Source: DAOVXM01 sp963746255 (lineage in GTDB: Bacteria > Chloroflexota > Anaerolineae > Anaerolineales > UBA4823). From it: 64,000 nucleotides of DNA. Location of the stretch: NCBI GenBank assembly GCA_963746255.1, contig CAVVAJ010000006.1:9181-73180 (forward strand), given 5' to 3'. Positions 19,590 through 28,410 of this stretch are shown piece after piece (positions within the stretch are counted from its first letter, which is position 1; each line of letters starts with the position of its first letter). The position numbers and the translations under genes were made by a program. The notes below the pieces were generated by a model that was given only the letters and a program-made list of their open reading frames with translations, searched no databases and was not told the origin of the DNA.

Positions 19590-20363
19590 ATGTCGACAAT
19601 AAATCCCACCATCGAACAAATCCGTTCCCACCGCTCAATCCGCCGCTATAGTTCTGAACCCATACCGCGCGAAACGATTGAGCTCATAATCGCCGCTGCG
19701 CAGCGCAGCTCAACCTCCTCAAACCTGCAAGCATATTCTGTCGTCGCAGTTACCGATTCAAGCATACGTGAGCAGTTGACAACCTTGTGTGGTAACCAGA
19801 AGCATATCCTCCAAGCCCCAGTCTTCTTAGCGTGGTGCGCGGATCTGAACAGATTGGACCGGGTTTGTTCTATGCGAGGCTTCCAGCAAAACCATGCCTA
19901 TCTAGAAAATTTCCTGATCGCGGCTGTGGATGCGGTCATTGCGATGCAATCCGCAGCGATTGCCGCCGAGGCTCTTGGTTTGGGCATCTGCTACATCGGT
20001 GCCATTCGTAATCACCCAGGTGAAGTTATCAAGCTGCTGGAGCTTCCTGAGCTCGCCTTCCCAATTTCCGGCATGACTCTCGGAATCCCCGCTGAAGAGC
20101 CAATTCATAAACCCCGCCTACCACTAAACGAAGTCCTGCATTGGGAACGCTATGACCGAACTGATCAGGATCAGCATTTATCTGCATACGACCATATAAT
20201 GATAAATACTGGGATTTACCGAGGTCGTCAAGTCCCAACAAGCGAGAATATTGATGAGAGCGAAGACTACGGCTGGTTAGAACATACCGCCCGACGCGTT
20301 TCTAAAATCAATCGGCCGCACTTGCACCAAGCAATTTATGACAGCGGATTTGAGTTGAAGTAA
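19590..20363 (+). CDS. NfsA-type NADPH-dependent nitroreductase / flavin reductase
   Basis: The 257-residue FMN protein has the nitroreductase start IEQIRSHRSIRRYSSEPIP, the FMN-contact stretch AAQRSSTSSNLQAYSVVAV, a middle part AVIAMQSAAIAAEALGLGICYIGAIRNHP, and GMTLGIPAEEP toward the end. This is the pattern of oxygen-insensitive NfsA/FRP reductases. They move electrons from NADPH to quinones, nitro compounds or flavins. It lies between the two helix-hairpin-helix paralogues. Confidence 0.88.
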   Translation: MSTINPTIEQIRSHRSIRRYSSEPIPRETIELIIAAAQRSSTSSNLQAYSVVAVTDSSIREQLTTLCGNQKHILQAPVFLAWCADLNRLDRVCSMRGFQQNHAYLENFLIAAVDAVIAMQSAAIAAEALGLGICYIGAIRNHPGEVIKLLELPELAFPISGMTLGIPAEEPIHKPRLPLNEVLHWERYDRTDQDQHLSAYDHIMINTGIYRGRQVPTSENIDESEDYGWLEHTARRVSKINRPHLHQAIYDSGFELK

Positions 20364-20409
20364 CTAGCAATTACACCTTCCATGTGAGCAATTTCCGGAA
20401 AGTGAAAGA

Positions 20410-21229
20410 ATGAAAACTGTTGACGACACAAAGCGAAATAAGGAAGTACAGAGAATTTGGAATGCTAATGCCTCGTTTTGGGATGACTATATGGGCGAAG
20501 GCAAACACTTTCAGCAGGTTCTGCTTGGCCCAAACATTGAACGGATGCTGAATGTCGTGCCGGGAATGCATATCCTTGAGATCGCCTGTGGGAATGGCAA
20601 CTTCTCTCGCCGTTTAGCGATCCTGGGAGCGAACGTCACCGCATTTGATTTCAGCCAAAATTTCATTACTCGAGCGCGCAATAAAAACCAGTCGTACGCC
20701 GATCAGATCACATATCATGTTCTAGATGCAACCGACCATGCTGATCTTCAAACTTTGGAAGGAATTCCATTTGATGCAGCAATATGCAATATGGCGTTGA
20801 TGGATATCCCGGAGATAGAGACTTTAATTACCACCCTACCAACACTCCTTTCCGACGGGGCCAAATTCATATTTTCGATTACGCATCCATGCTTCAATTC
20901 ATACGGTTCCTCAAAAATAGTCGAAGAAATCGATCGAAATGGGGATATGATTACCCAGCATGGGATAAAAATCACAGCTTATTCGCTAGTCACGTGAATT
21001 TAAAGGGCTGGGCGTTATTGGTCAACCTGAAGCGCAGTACTATTTCCACCGGCCGCTCAATTATTATTTAAATACTTGCACTGCAGCTGGTTTTCTTTTG
21101 GACGAAATCCAAGAGCCAGTTTTCTCCGGGGACCTGCAGCCTGACCGGCCATTTTCGTGGGAGAATTACACCCAGATTCCACCAGTTTTACTAGTATGCT
21201 TCAGATTAGGTTCTAACAACAGTTCCTGA
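20410..21229 (+). CDS. Class I SAM-dependent methyltransferase, frame broken once
   Basis: The first 190 residues hold a Rossmann methyltransferase with SAM motif I ILEIACGNGNFSRRLA, motif II VTAFDFS, and IPFDAAICNMALMDIPEIE. After KITAYSL the frame runs into a stop at 20995, but the +1 frame continues with SREFKGLGVIGQPEAQYYFHRP through to a stop at 21227, which is the usual C-terminus of this family. One extra base near 20989 explains this and gives a 272-residue enzyme. The break may be a consensus error. The substrate is unknown. Confidence 0.75.
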
Positions 21230-21351
21230 TTTTTTTCAGAAAACATATGTAATAATTTTGACGTTAGCGAGGATCGAAACGCTAGCATTGTGCTAAAATT
21301 GAGCATAAATAAAATATATTTTTAGTTACCCAATTAGGAGATAGTAAGCGC

Positions 21352-21837
21352 ATGTCGCTATCCAACACAATACTATTAGCATCTACTCTACTTGAAACAC
21401 CCATAACCAGCCAGGCCGTATCTACAATTCCACTAGGAACTGCCTTGCTTCTATTCACAGTTCTCCTGTTGCTATTAGTCATTGCTTTAGTATGGAATTC
21501 GAAAGAATACCAAGTTCCCGAAACCATTCTCGCGCACGACCACCGCAATGACCGGCATTCTGGCCCTAAACCTAGCGACGATCTCACTGTTATTGAGGGT
21601 ATAGGTCCAAAAACAGCTGCTGCATTTCAAGAAGCTGGTATACACACCTACCAAGATCTCGCTGGCACTGATGTTGAAAAGCTTAAAAAGATTCTCGGGG
21701 CAGCAAATCTCCGCCTTGCTGCCCCTTCAACCTGGCCAAGACAAGCGCAGCTCGCTGCCGATGGGGATTGGCAGAGTTTGCGACGTCTTCAAGATGAACT
21801 CACGGCTGGTCGCCAAGCAAGCGGTGATGCTTCCTGA
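21352..21837 (+). CDS. Membrane-anchored helix-hairpin-helix protein (paralogue 2)
   Basis: The 161-residue product has the same build as the protein at 18772: an N-terminal membrane helix (TALLLFTVLLLLLVIALVW), a polar spacer, and a C-terminal double helix-hairpin-helix (LTVIEGIGPKTAAAFQEAGIHTYQDLAG ... APSTWPRQAQLAADGDWQSLRRLQDEL). The shared TWP(K/R)QA(R/Q)LAA..(E/D)W motif shows the two are paralogues. Function is unknown. Confidence 0.7.
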   Translation: MSLSNTILLASTLLETPITSQAVSTIPLGTALLLFTVLLLLLVIALVWNSKEYQVPETILAHDHRNDRHSGPKPSDDLTVIEGIGPKTAAAFQEAGIHTYQDLAGTDVEKLKKILGAANLRLAAPSTWPRQAQLAADGDWQSLRRLQDELTAGRQASGDAS

Positions 21838-21937
21838 TGCCTAGATTCTGTCTGGCTAGGGATCATGAAACGATCCAGCGAACGCTGGGTCGTTTTGCGA
21901 ATTAATCAAACACCTTGAACAGCATTCTAGGAGCAGT

Positions 21938-22753
21938 ATGGGGATCAGCAAGCGTCTCGAACAAGCCCGGCGAGGCTACACTAAACACGATAAAACAGCT
22001 TCTGCCAATGCGCATAACCCGGAGCAAATCGCAAAAGTCTATCGTGAAGCTTCGGAAGAGCATGGCGGTAGTGGATCTAAGTACATCGGCGATTTTATAT
22101 TCGGTGGCTTAGACGGTATTATCACAACATTCGCAGTAGTCAGCGGAGTCGTAGGCGCAAATTTGGGCAGCAGTGTCATCCTCATCCTCGGCCTAGCCAA
22201 CCTCTTCGCAGATGGCTTTTCTATGGCAGTTGGGGCTTATTTATCCTCCAAGAGTGAGAATGAATACTACCAAAAGGAACACCAGCGCGAGCTTTGGGAA
22301 ATTGAAAATTTCCCTTCTGGCGAAAAAGCAGAACTGCTCGAGATTTACTTACATAAAGGCTACACTTCCGAGGAAGCGGATCAGCTGATCGCTATCCAAA
22401 CCAGGTCTAAAGAACGCTGGGTCTCCGCGATGATGATCGATGAACTGGGGATGATGAAGGACGACCGTTCTCCAGTCACCAGCGGTATCATCACATTCAT
22501 TGCCTTCCTTGTTGCAGGCACAGTTCCGTTGCTGGTCTATTTTGCAGGACTTTTATTCCCGATCGCTGCAAACCAAGCCTTTTTGGTATCGATTTTGCTT
22601 TCCGGCATCGCCCTTTTCGGCCTGGGTGCTGGAAAGGTATTCGTTACCCGCCAAAATCCGATTCGCAGTGGTTTAGAAATGCTGCTGGTTGGTGGATTAG
22701 CTGCGAGCGTTGCATATGCAGTGGGAGCTTTATTAAGGTCTCTGGGACTATAA
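21938..22753 (+). CDS. VIT1/CCC1-family iron/manganese transporter
   Basis: The 271-residue membrane protein has the family's first membrane motif DFIFGGLDGIITTFAVVSGVVGA, then ILILGLANLFADGFSMAVGAYLSSKSE, a cytosolic acidic metal-binding stretch (EHQRELWEIENFPSGEKAELLEIY), and three C-terminal helices. Such proteins export or sequester Fe2+ or Mn2+. Its last 250 bp recur in decayed form at about 32320-32605. The sugar operon starts immediately after its stop codon. Confidence 0.88.
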   Translation: MGISKRLEQARRGYTKHDKTASANAHNPEQIAKVYREASEEHGGSGSKYIGDFIFGGLDGIITTFAVVSGVVGANLGSSVILILGLANLFADGFSMAVGAYLSSKSENEYYQKEHQRELWEIENFPSGEKAELLEIYLHKGYTSEEADQLIAIQTRSKERWVSAMMIDELGMMKDDRSPVTSGIITFIAFLVAGTVPLLVYFAGLLFPIAANQAFLVSILLSGIALFGLGAGKVFVTRQNPIRSGLEMLLVGGLAASVAYAVGALLRSLGL

Positions 22754-22769
22754 ATCAGCCTGTACAACC

Positions 22770-23546
22770 AGTAATTTTGTCGGTATCGGTACTCCCGGTA
22801 TGATAGACCCTCATAAAGGTGTGATTCGGCGGGCAGTCAATCTCGATTGGCAGGAATTGCCGCTGCGAAGCCTGTTAGAAGAGCGATACAACCTGCCATG
22901 CTATATCACCAATGACTGTCAAGCGGCCGCATTAGGAGAGTACACTTTCGGGAAAAATTCTGCCATAGCAAATTTGGTCGTACTGAAAGTGGGACGTGGT
23001 ATCGGCTCGGGGATTGTATTGAATGGCCAATTGTACTATGGCGACGGCTACAGCGCTGGGGAGATCGGGCACCTGGTGGTTATCGAAGATGGTGAGACAT
23101 GTGCTTGTGGAAACCGCGGTTGTCTCGAAACCGTCGCCAGCACCCGTGCTTTGGCGAAACGAGTCAGGGAGATCGCTCAAAGAAATCCGAACTCAAAATT
23201 GTTTCAAATTGCTACAACCCCAACTGAAATCAATATGGATATTATCCTACATGCTTTAGAAGCTGGTGATGAGGACATAAAAAATGTCATTGCGGAAGCT
23301 GGATATTACCTGGGTGTTGCGGTAGCCTGCCTTGTCGGCGTGGTAAACGCTCAACACATTTTCATCGCTGGAAGCGCAGCCCGTTTTGGTGATACGCTGC
23401 TCGCACCTATCAAGAACACTATGCGGAGACATTCGATGTCTATCCTGGCGGATGAAACAAATGTCAACTTCAGCTCGTTAGGACAGGATATAGTGATCAA
23501 AGGTGCAGCGTCCTTACCGCTGGCAAACGAACTTCAACTTATCTGA
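22770..23546 (+). CDS. ROK-family sugar kinase/regulator lacking its N-terminal third
   Basis: The frame opens with VGIGTPGMIDPHKGVIRRAVNLDW, the middle of a ROK protein, so the usual first 100 residues with the ATP-binding DxGGTK motif are absent. The visible part has the catalytic Asp region YITNDCQAAALGEYTFG and the zinc motif GHLVVIEDGETCACGNRGCLE. An ATG at 22800 could start translation, but the product could not bind ATP normally. It begins about 20 bp after the VIT1 stop, so the 5' end was probably lost at a recombination junction. Confidence 0.75.
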   Translation, partial: SNFVGIGTPGMIDPHKGVIRRAVNLDWQELPLRSLLEERYNLPCYITNDCQAAALGEYTFGKNSAIANLVVLKVGRGIGSGIVLNGQLYYGDGYSAGEIGHLVVIEDGETCACGNRGCLETVASTRALAKRVREIAQRNPNSKLFQIATTPTEINMDIILHALEAGDEDIKNVIAEAGYYLGVAVACLVGVVNAQHIFIAGSAARFGDTLLAPIKNTMRRHSMSILADETNVNFSSLGQDIVIKGAASLPLANELQLI

Positions 23547-23579
23547 TCAATTCTTAAGGTCTAAAGTGGAGCGTAATCT

Positions 23580-24332
23580 ATGAAATCAAATGACAACAGC
23601 AATGGTATAGAGCTTTATTACAGGAAGGTTTTAGCGCTCCAGACTGAGGTCATTGAGAGCCAAAGAAAAGTACTTGAGGATGCAGCCGCTCAAATGGCGA
23701 CTACAATCGCACAGGATGGCAGAATATTCATTTTTGGTACCGGGCATTCGCACATGATGGCAGAAGAAGCATTCTACAGAGCCGGCGGTATAGCACCCGT
23801 AGTCCCTATTTTTTCTTCTGCGTTGATGCTGCACGAGAAACCGAACTTATCCAGCCGTTTAGAAAGGACGGGGGGTCTGGCGGAAGTGTTGCTGGGTGAA
23901 TACCAGGTACGTCCGGGCGAGATGATCCTGATATTCTCTAACAGCGGTGTAAATAGGCTACCGGTTGAAATGGCTATCAAAGCCAAGGACAGCGGGTTAT
24001 TCGTGGTTTCAGTCAGTTCGCTGGCTTATGCTAGAATGGCTCCCATGTCGTCGTTAGGGAAACGGCTTGATGAAGTTGCGGACATCGCGATCGATAATTA
24101 TGGAGAACCTGGAGATGCGCTGGTACAGATTATGGAAACGGGCTGGCTCGTTGGCCCAAGTTCTACGATAATCGGTGCCTTGATATGGAACTGTCTGCTT
24201 ACAGAATGTGTAGTACGTTTATATGCCTCTGATGTACCATTGCCTGTTTTTGCGAGTTTGAACATGCCAGGCGCAGCCGAGCATAATGCAGAGTTATTAG
24301 ATAAATGGCGTATGTACAACCCACATCTATAG
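23580..24332 (+). CDS. SIS-domain sugar phosphate isomerase-like protein
   Basis: The 250-residue SIS protein has the phosphosugar-binding motif IFIFGTGHSHMMAEEAFYRAGG, the second loop ILIFSNSGVNRLPVEMA, and a C-terminal YASDVPLPVFASLNMPGAAEHN. It resembles the UPF0309 group of SIS proteins found in amino-sugar gene sets. It would act on a phosphorylated (amino) sugar made by the ROK kinases on either side, from which it is separated by only 33 and 16 bp. Confidence 0.82.
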   Translation: MKSNDNSNGIELYYRKVLALQTEVIESQRKVLEDAAAQMATTIAQDGRIFIFGTGHSHMMAEEAFYRAGGIAPVVPIFSSALMLHEKPNLSSRLERTGGLAEVLLGEYQVRPGEMILIFSNSGVNRLPVEMAIKAKDSGLFVVSVSSLAYARMAPMSSLGKRLDEVADIAIDNYGEPGDALVQIMETGWLVGPSSTIIGALIWNCLLTECVVRLYASDVPLPVFASLNMPGAAEHNAELLDKWRMYNPHL

Positions 24333-24348
24333 GAATTTTAGAGCGTAT

Positions 24349-25326
24349 ATGAAAAACCTGCAGTACATGGCGATAGGGATAGATGTCGGTGGGACTAAGA
24401 TTGCCGCTGCACTGGTATCGACCGACGGTATTGTTCATGCCGCTCGCCAAGAACAGACAAGGGTCGACGAAGGCATCCAGGCTGTAATTAACCAGATTGT
24501 TCGGCTTGTAAATGACCTCGCTGGCTCTTCAACCTCAAATCTCGATCGAAATCAAATCTCTTTGCTGGGAGTGGGAATCGGTATTCCCGGTCAGGTTAAT
24601 ACGAAGGATGGAATCGTTCGAGATGCTGTCAACCTGGGATGGGGTGAAGTATACCTGGTGAACCAGCTCCAATTTCGGCTAAAAAATGAATTTCCGGTGT
24701 TTATTGAGACAGATACCAATGCCAGCACCTTGGGTGAATTTACTTTTGGAGCTGCCCGTGGTTGCCAGGATTTCGTTTACATAAGTATTGGTTCGGGGCT
24801 TGGCGCAGGTCTGATTATTAACAGCAAGCTTGTACTTGGGGCCACCTGGAAAGCGGCTGAACTGGGGCACATATCATTTGATCCGGACGGTCTTCCCTGC
24901 GCGTGCGGCTTGCGCGGCTGTATCGAAACGATCGTCTCAGGTCCGGGGATGCTCAACCTGGTAACCCAACACATATCGCAGGGCAAGTATCCGACCCGAC
25001 TTAGCATAGATCCGGATTTAACCACCATCGAGGTTGTTTCCGCGGCCTTCGATGGGGATGATCTAGCTCTGGCCGTTTTTTCCAAGATGGGGCGTTATCT
25101 GGGCATACTGATCTCCTTTTGCGCTACATTGATTAACCCTAGTCTGATTGTTATTGGCGGCGGGTTGGGATTGGCAGCATTTGATCTGATCATTCCCACT
25201 GTCTGGCAGGAGATCAAGCGACGCACCCTGTTCTCCGTTTACTCGGAACTCAAAATCATGCCCTCACAGCAGGTCTCCAGCGCGATCGGCGCTGCAAGCC
25301 TGGTTTTTAGCCATTTTCTCGAATGA
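24349..25326 (+). CDS. ROK-family sugar kinase (complete)
   Basis: The 325-residue protein is a full-length ROK kinase: ATP loop GIDVGGTKIAAALV, GVGIGIPGQV, catalytic Asp region FIETDTNASTLGEFTFGAA, and the zinc site GHISF..GLPCACGLRGCIE. It probably phosphorylates a hexose or amino sugar brought in by the transporter encoded downstream. It is complete, unlike the related ROK gene 0.8 kb upstream, which supports loss of the other's 5' end. Confidence 0.88.
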   Translation: MKNLQYMAIGIDVGGTKIAAALVSTDGIVHAARQEQTRVDEGIQAVINQIVRLVNDLAGSSTSNLDRNQISLLGVGIGIPGQVNTKDGIVRDAVNLGWGEVYLVNQLQFRLKNEFPVFIETDTNASTLGEFTFGAARGCQDFVYISIGSGLGAGLIINSKLVLGATWKAAELGHISFDPDGLPCACGLRGCIETIVSGPGMLNLVTQHISQGKYPTRLSIDPDLTTIEVVSAAFDGDDLALAVFSKMGRYLGILISFCATLINPSLIVIGGGLGLAAFDLIIPTVWQEIKRRTLFSVYSELKIMPSQQVSSAIGAASLVFSHFLE

Positions 25327-25372
25327 CATCTATACAATACATGCATTTTACGTGTTCTCGCGAGAAATACCT

Positions 25373-25561
25373 ATGAAACAATCTGATAAGAAATATTTCC
25401 AAAAACCGGCTCTCATTCCACCACAAGTTTTAGATTTCCAACCCGCGGTGTTGTACAACGGGGCGTTCCGCCACTCGATAACTAACTCTGGTACAAGTAT
25501 TCCGGATATTATGATCCTGGAGTGTAAAGACGGGGACATTTCCCAGTATGACGCTCGTTAA
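25373..25561 (+). CDS. Small hypothetical protein, possibly a fragment
   Basis: A 62-residue reading frame (MKQSDKKYFQKPALIPPQVL ... ILECKDGDISQYDAR) lies between the ROK kinase and the solute-binding gene. It has no signal or membrane segment and I do not recognise it. The next frame stays open for another 60 bp with plausible sequence (LVKPQDHPDAGIDQLL), so this could be the start of a larger gene cut by a frame break. Confidence 0.35.
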   Translation: MKQSDKKYFQKPALIPPQVLDFQPAVLYNGAFRHSITNSGTSIPDIMILECKDGDISQYDAR

Positions 25562-25793
25562 ACCTCAGGATCACCCCGATGCTGGTATCGATCAATTATT
25601 ACGATTGGAAGTATGTTTTAACATTATAATTATCTATCTAAGTTGATTTGGTGATAAATTTCAAAAACGAGCAGCGATAAGATGCGAGATAAGTTGTATA
25701 AGGAGGTGGGCAGAAGGAAATACTGTACCAGATAAAGACCCGGTTAGAAAGCATCATGGATAAAAAACATAACTATGTTAGGAGATAAAGAAG

Positions 25794-28322
25794 ATGCGTA
25801 AAGCAATATTACTATCCATTGTAATTTTATTGGCTTTACTGATGGTAGGATGTGCATCAGAAGCCACGACCGAAGCACCTCCGCCGCCAGAGCAAGAAGA
25901 GCCTGCTCCACCTGAAACCGCCGAAGAGGTAACGATAACCATAGAGAGTTGGAGAAACGATGACCTGACCATCTGGCAGGATACGATTATCCCAGCTTTT
26001 GAAGCCAAATATCCGAACATCAAAGTTGTGTTTGCTCCAACAGCTCCAGCAGAGTACAACGGCGTGCTGAACACCAAGCTTGAAGGTGGAACAGCCGGTG
26101 ATTTGATCACCTGCCGTCCGTTCGATGCCTCTCTAGCGTTGTTTGACCAGGGACACCTGGCATCGATCAACGATCTACCAGGTATGGAGAACTTCAGCTC
26201 CGTAGCCAAGAGCGCCTGGATCACCGATAATGGCTCGGACGTTTTCTGTGTTCCAATGGCATCCGTGATCCACGGCTTCTTCTACAATGTTGATGCATTC
26301 ACTGAACTCGGTTTGGAAGAACCAACCACCAGGGATGAGTTCTTTGCTGTGCTGGATGCCATCAAGGCCGATGGTACCTACGATCCCCTAGGGATGGGCT
26401 CTGCCGACCAGTGGGAAGCAGCCACAATGGGCTTCCAGAACATCGGTCCGAATTACTGGAAAGGCGAAGAAGGCCGCTTAGGGCTGATCGCCGGCACCGA
26501 GAAATACACAGATCAGCAGTACGTCGACACATGGGCAGAGCTGGCGCGCTGGGCTGACTACATGCCGTCTGGTTATGAGGCAGTCAAATACCCAGATGCG
26601 CAGAGCCTGTTCACCCTGGGTCAAGCTGCGATCTACCCGACTGGCTCCTGGGAAATCTCCGTTTTTGAAGATCAAGCTGACTTTGAAATGGGCATCTTCC
26701 CGCCACCGCTGGCAAACGAGGGTGACACCTGCTTCATCAGCGATCATACCGACATCGCCATGGGCATGAACACCGCCACTGAAAATCCTGAAGCAGTTGA
26801 GACATTCCTGGAATGGATGACCACTCCTGAATTCGCTGAGCTTTACAGCAACGCTTTACCTGGATTCTTCACTTTGTCCAACCACATGGTCAATCTTGAT
26901 GATCCGCTGGCACAGGAATTTATGAGCTGGCGAGAGTCATGCGAGGAGACCATTCGCAACTCCTACCAGATCCTCTCACGTGGTGAGCCAAACCTAGAGA
27001 ATGAGTTGTGGCGTGTCAGTGCTGCCGTGATCAATGGGAGCCTGACGCCTGAAGAGGCAGCCCAGGAAATCCAGGATGGTCTTGACTCGTGGTACTCACC
27101 GACTGGTCAGCCGGAAGTGGAAGCGCCTCAAGAACCGACCGAGGAGGTCACCCTAACCATCGAAAGCTGGCGCAACGACGACCTGACCATCTGGCAGGAT
27201 ACCATCATCCCGGCTTTCGAAGCCAAGCACTCCAACATCAAAGTTGTGTTTGCTCCCACAGCCCCAGCAGAGTACAACGGCGTGCTGAACACCAAGCTTG
27301 AAGGTGGAACAGCCGGTGATTTGATCACCTGCCGTCCGTTCGATGCCTCTCTAGCGTTGTTTGACCAGGGACACCTGGCATCGATCAACGATCTACCAGG
27401 TATGGAGAACTTCAGCTCCGTAGCCAAGAGCGCCTGGATCACCGATAATGGCTCGGACGTTTTCTGTGTTCCAATGGCATCCGTAATCCACGGCTTCTTC
27501 TACAACGCTGATGCCTTCACTGAACTCGGTTTGGAAGAACCAACCACCAGGGATGAGTTCTTTGCTGTGCTGGATGCCATCAAGGCCGATGGTACCTACG
27601 ATCCCCTAGGGATGGGCTCTGCCGACCAGTGGGAAGCAGCCACAATGGGCTTCCAGAACATCGGTCCGAATTACTGGAAAGGCGAAGAAGGCCGCTTAGG
27701 GCTGATCGCCGGCACCGAGAAATACACAGATCAGCAGTACGTCGACACATGGGCAGAGCTGGCGCGCTGGGCTGACTACATGCCGTCTGGTTATGAGGCA
27801 GTCAAATACCCAGATGCGCAGAGCCTGTTCACCCTGGGTCAAGCTGCGATCTACCCGACTGGCTCCTGGGAAATCTCCGTTTTTGAAGATCAAGCTGAGT
27901 TTGAAATGGGCATCTTCCCGCCACCGCTGGCAAACGAGGGTGACACCTGCTTCATCAGCGATCATACCGACATCGCCCTGGGTATGAACACCGCAACAGA
28001 GAATCCAGATGCGGCCAAGATCTTCTTGGAATGGATGACCACCTCTGAGTTCGCCGAGCTTTATAGCAACGCTTTACCTGGATTCTTCACTTTGTCCAAC
28101 CACATGGTCAATCTTGATGATCCGCTGGCACAGGAATTTATGAGCTGGCGAGAGTCATGCGAGGAGACCATTCGCAACTCCTACCAGATCCTCTCACGTG
28201 GTGAGCCAAATCTAGAGAACGAGTTGTGGCGTGTCAGTGCTGCCGTGATCAACGGGAGTTTGACGCCCGAAGAGGCAGCCCAAGAAATCCAGACTGGTCT
28301 TGACTCGTGGTACACACCTTAG
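25794..28322 (+). CDS. Lipoprotein with two tandem, nearly identical sugar-binding (SBP family 1) domains
   Basis: The 842-residue protein has a lipoprotein signal (LLALLMVGC, lipobox cysteine 20), an acidic proline linker, then two copies of a family 1 sugar-binding protein. Copy one begins at residue 45 (nt 25926) and copy two at nt 27144, exactly 1218 bp (406 codons) later, joined by a second acidic proline linker (QPEVEAPQEPTEE). Both contain DLTIWQDTIIPAFEAK, GTAGDLITCRPFDASLALFDQ and GSWEISVFED. The product would tether two receptors to one lipid anchor and feed the two permeases downstream. Single-domain relatives are about 420 residues. Confidence 0.9.
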   Translation: MRKAILLSIVILLALLMVGCASEATTEAPPPPEQEEPAPPETAEEVTITIESWRNDDLTIWQDTIIPAFEAKYPNIKVVFAPTAPAEYNGVLNTKLEGGTAGDLITCRPFDASLALFDQGHLASINDLPGMENFSSVAKSAWITDNGSDVFCVPMASVIHGFFYNVDAFTELGLEEPTTRDEFFAVLDAIKADGTYDPLGMGSADQWEAATMGFQNIGPNYWKGEEGRLGLIAGTEKYTDQQYVDTWAELARWADYMPSGYEAVKYPDAQSLFTLGQAAIYPTGSWEISVFEDQADFEMGIFPPPLANEGDTCFISDHTDIAMGMNTATENPEAVETFLEWMTTPEFAELYSNALPGFFTLSNHMVNLDDPLAQEFMSWRESCEETIRNSYQILSRGEPNLENELWRVSAAVINGSLTPEEAAQEIQDGLDSWYSPTGQPEVEAPQEPTEEVTLTIESWRNDDLTIWQDTIIPAFEAKHSNIKVVFAPTAPAEYNGVLNTKLEGGTAGDLITCRPFDASLALFDQGHLASINDLPGMENFSSVAKSAWITDNGSDVFCVPMASVIHGFFYNADAFTELGLEEPTTRDEFFAVLDAIKADGTYDPLGMGSADQWEAATMGFQNIGPNYWKGEEGRLGLIAGTEKYTDQQYVDTWAELARWADYMPSGYEAVKYPDAQSLFTLGQAAIYPTGSWEISVFEDQAEFEMGIFPPPLANEGDTCFISDHTDIALGMNTATENPDAAKIFLEWMTTSEFAELYSNALPGFFTLSNHMVNLDDPLAQEFMSWRESCEETIRNSYQILSRGEPNLENELWRVSAAVINGSLTPEEAAQEIQTGLDSWYTP
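25926..28319 (+). repeat. In-frame 1.2-kb tandem duplication inside the solute-binding gene
   Basis: Bases 25926-27143 and 27144-28319 are direct copies with a period of 1218 bp. The central part (about 26046-26750 against 27264-27968) is almost identical, while the first 100 bp and the stretch near 26755-26860 differ at many synonymous and some amino-acid positions. The patchy identity suggests gene conversion after an older duplication. Confidence 0.9.
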
Positions 28323-28347
28323 TAGTGGCAAGACGAACATAATATCT

Positions 28348-28381
28348 ATACTCGGCGGTAGTACGTACTACCGCCGAGTAT
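28348..28381 (+). terminator. Perfect 34-bp palindrome between solute-binding and permease genes
   Basis: ATACTCGGCGGTAGTAC (28348-28364) is followed directly by its reverse complement (28365-28381), then ATAATATTTAAT. A strong RNA hairpin at this point, without a real T-run, is typical of partial terminators or mRNA stabilisers that keep binding-protein expression above that of the permeases. It could also be an operator. Confidence 0.7.
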
Positions 28382-28410
28382 AATATTTAATCAACCGGAG
28401 GATAGGTTCA

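Noticed and set aside
20410..20997. TGA ending the methyltransferase frame as another selenocysteine
   Set aside because: Sequence after the TGA in the same frame is not family-like, while the +1 frame gives the expected C-terminus. This is a frame break, not recoding.
25794..28322. The double binding protein as a simple assembly duplication error
   Set aside because: The copies differ at many positions in distinct blocks and are joined by a linker not found at the end of the second copy. A false duplication would be identical. It still needs read support.
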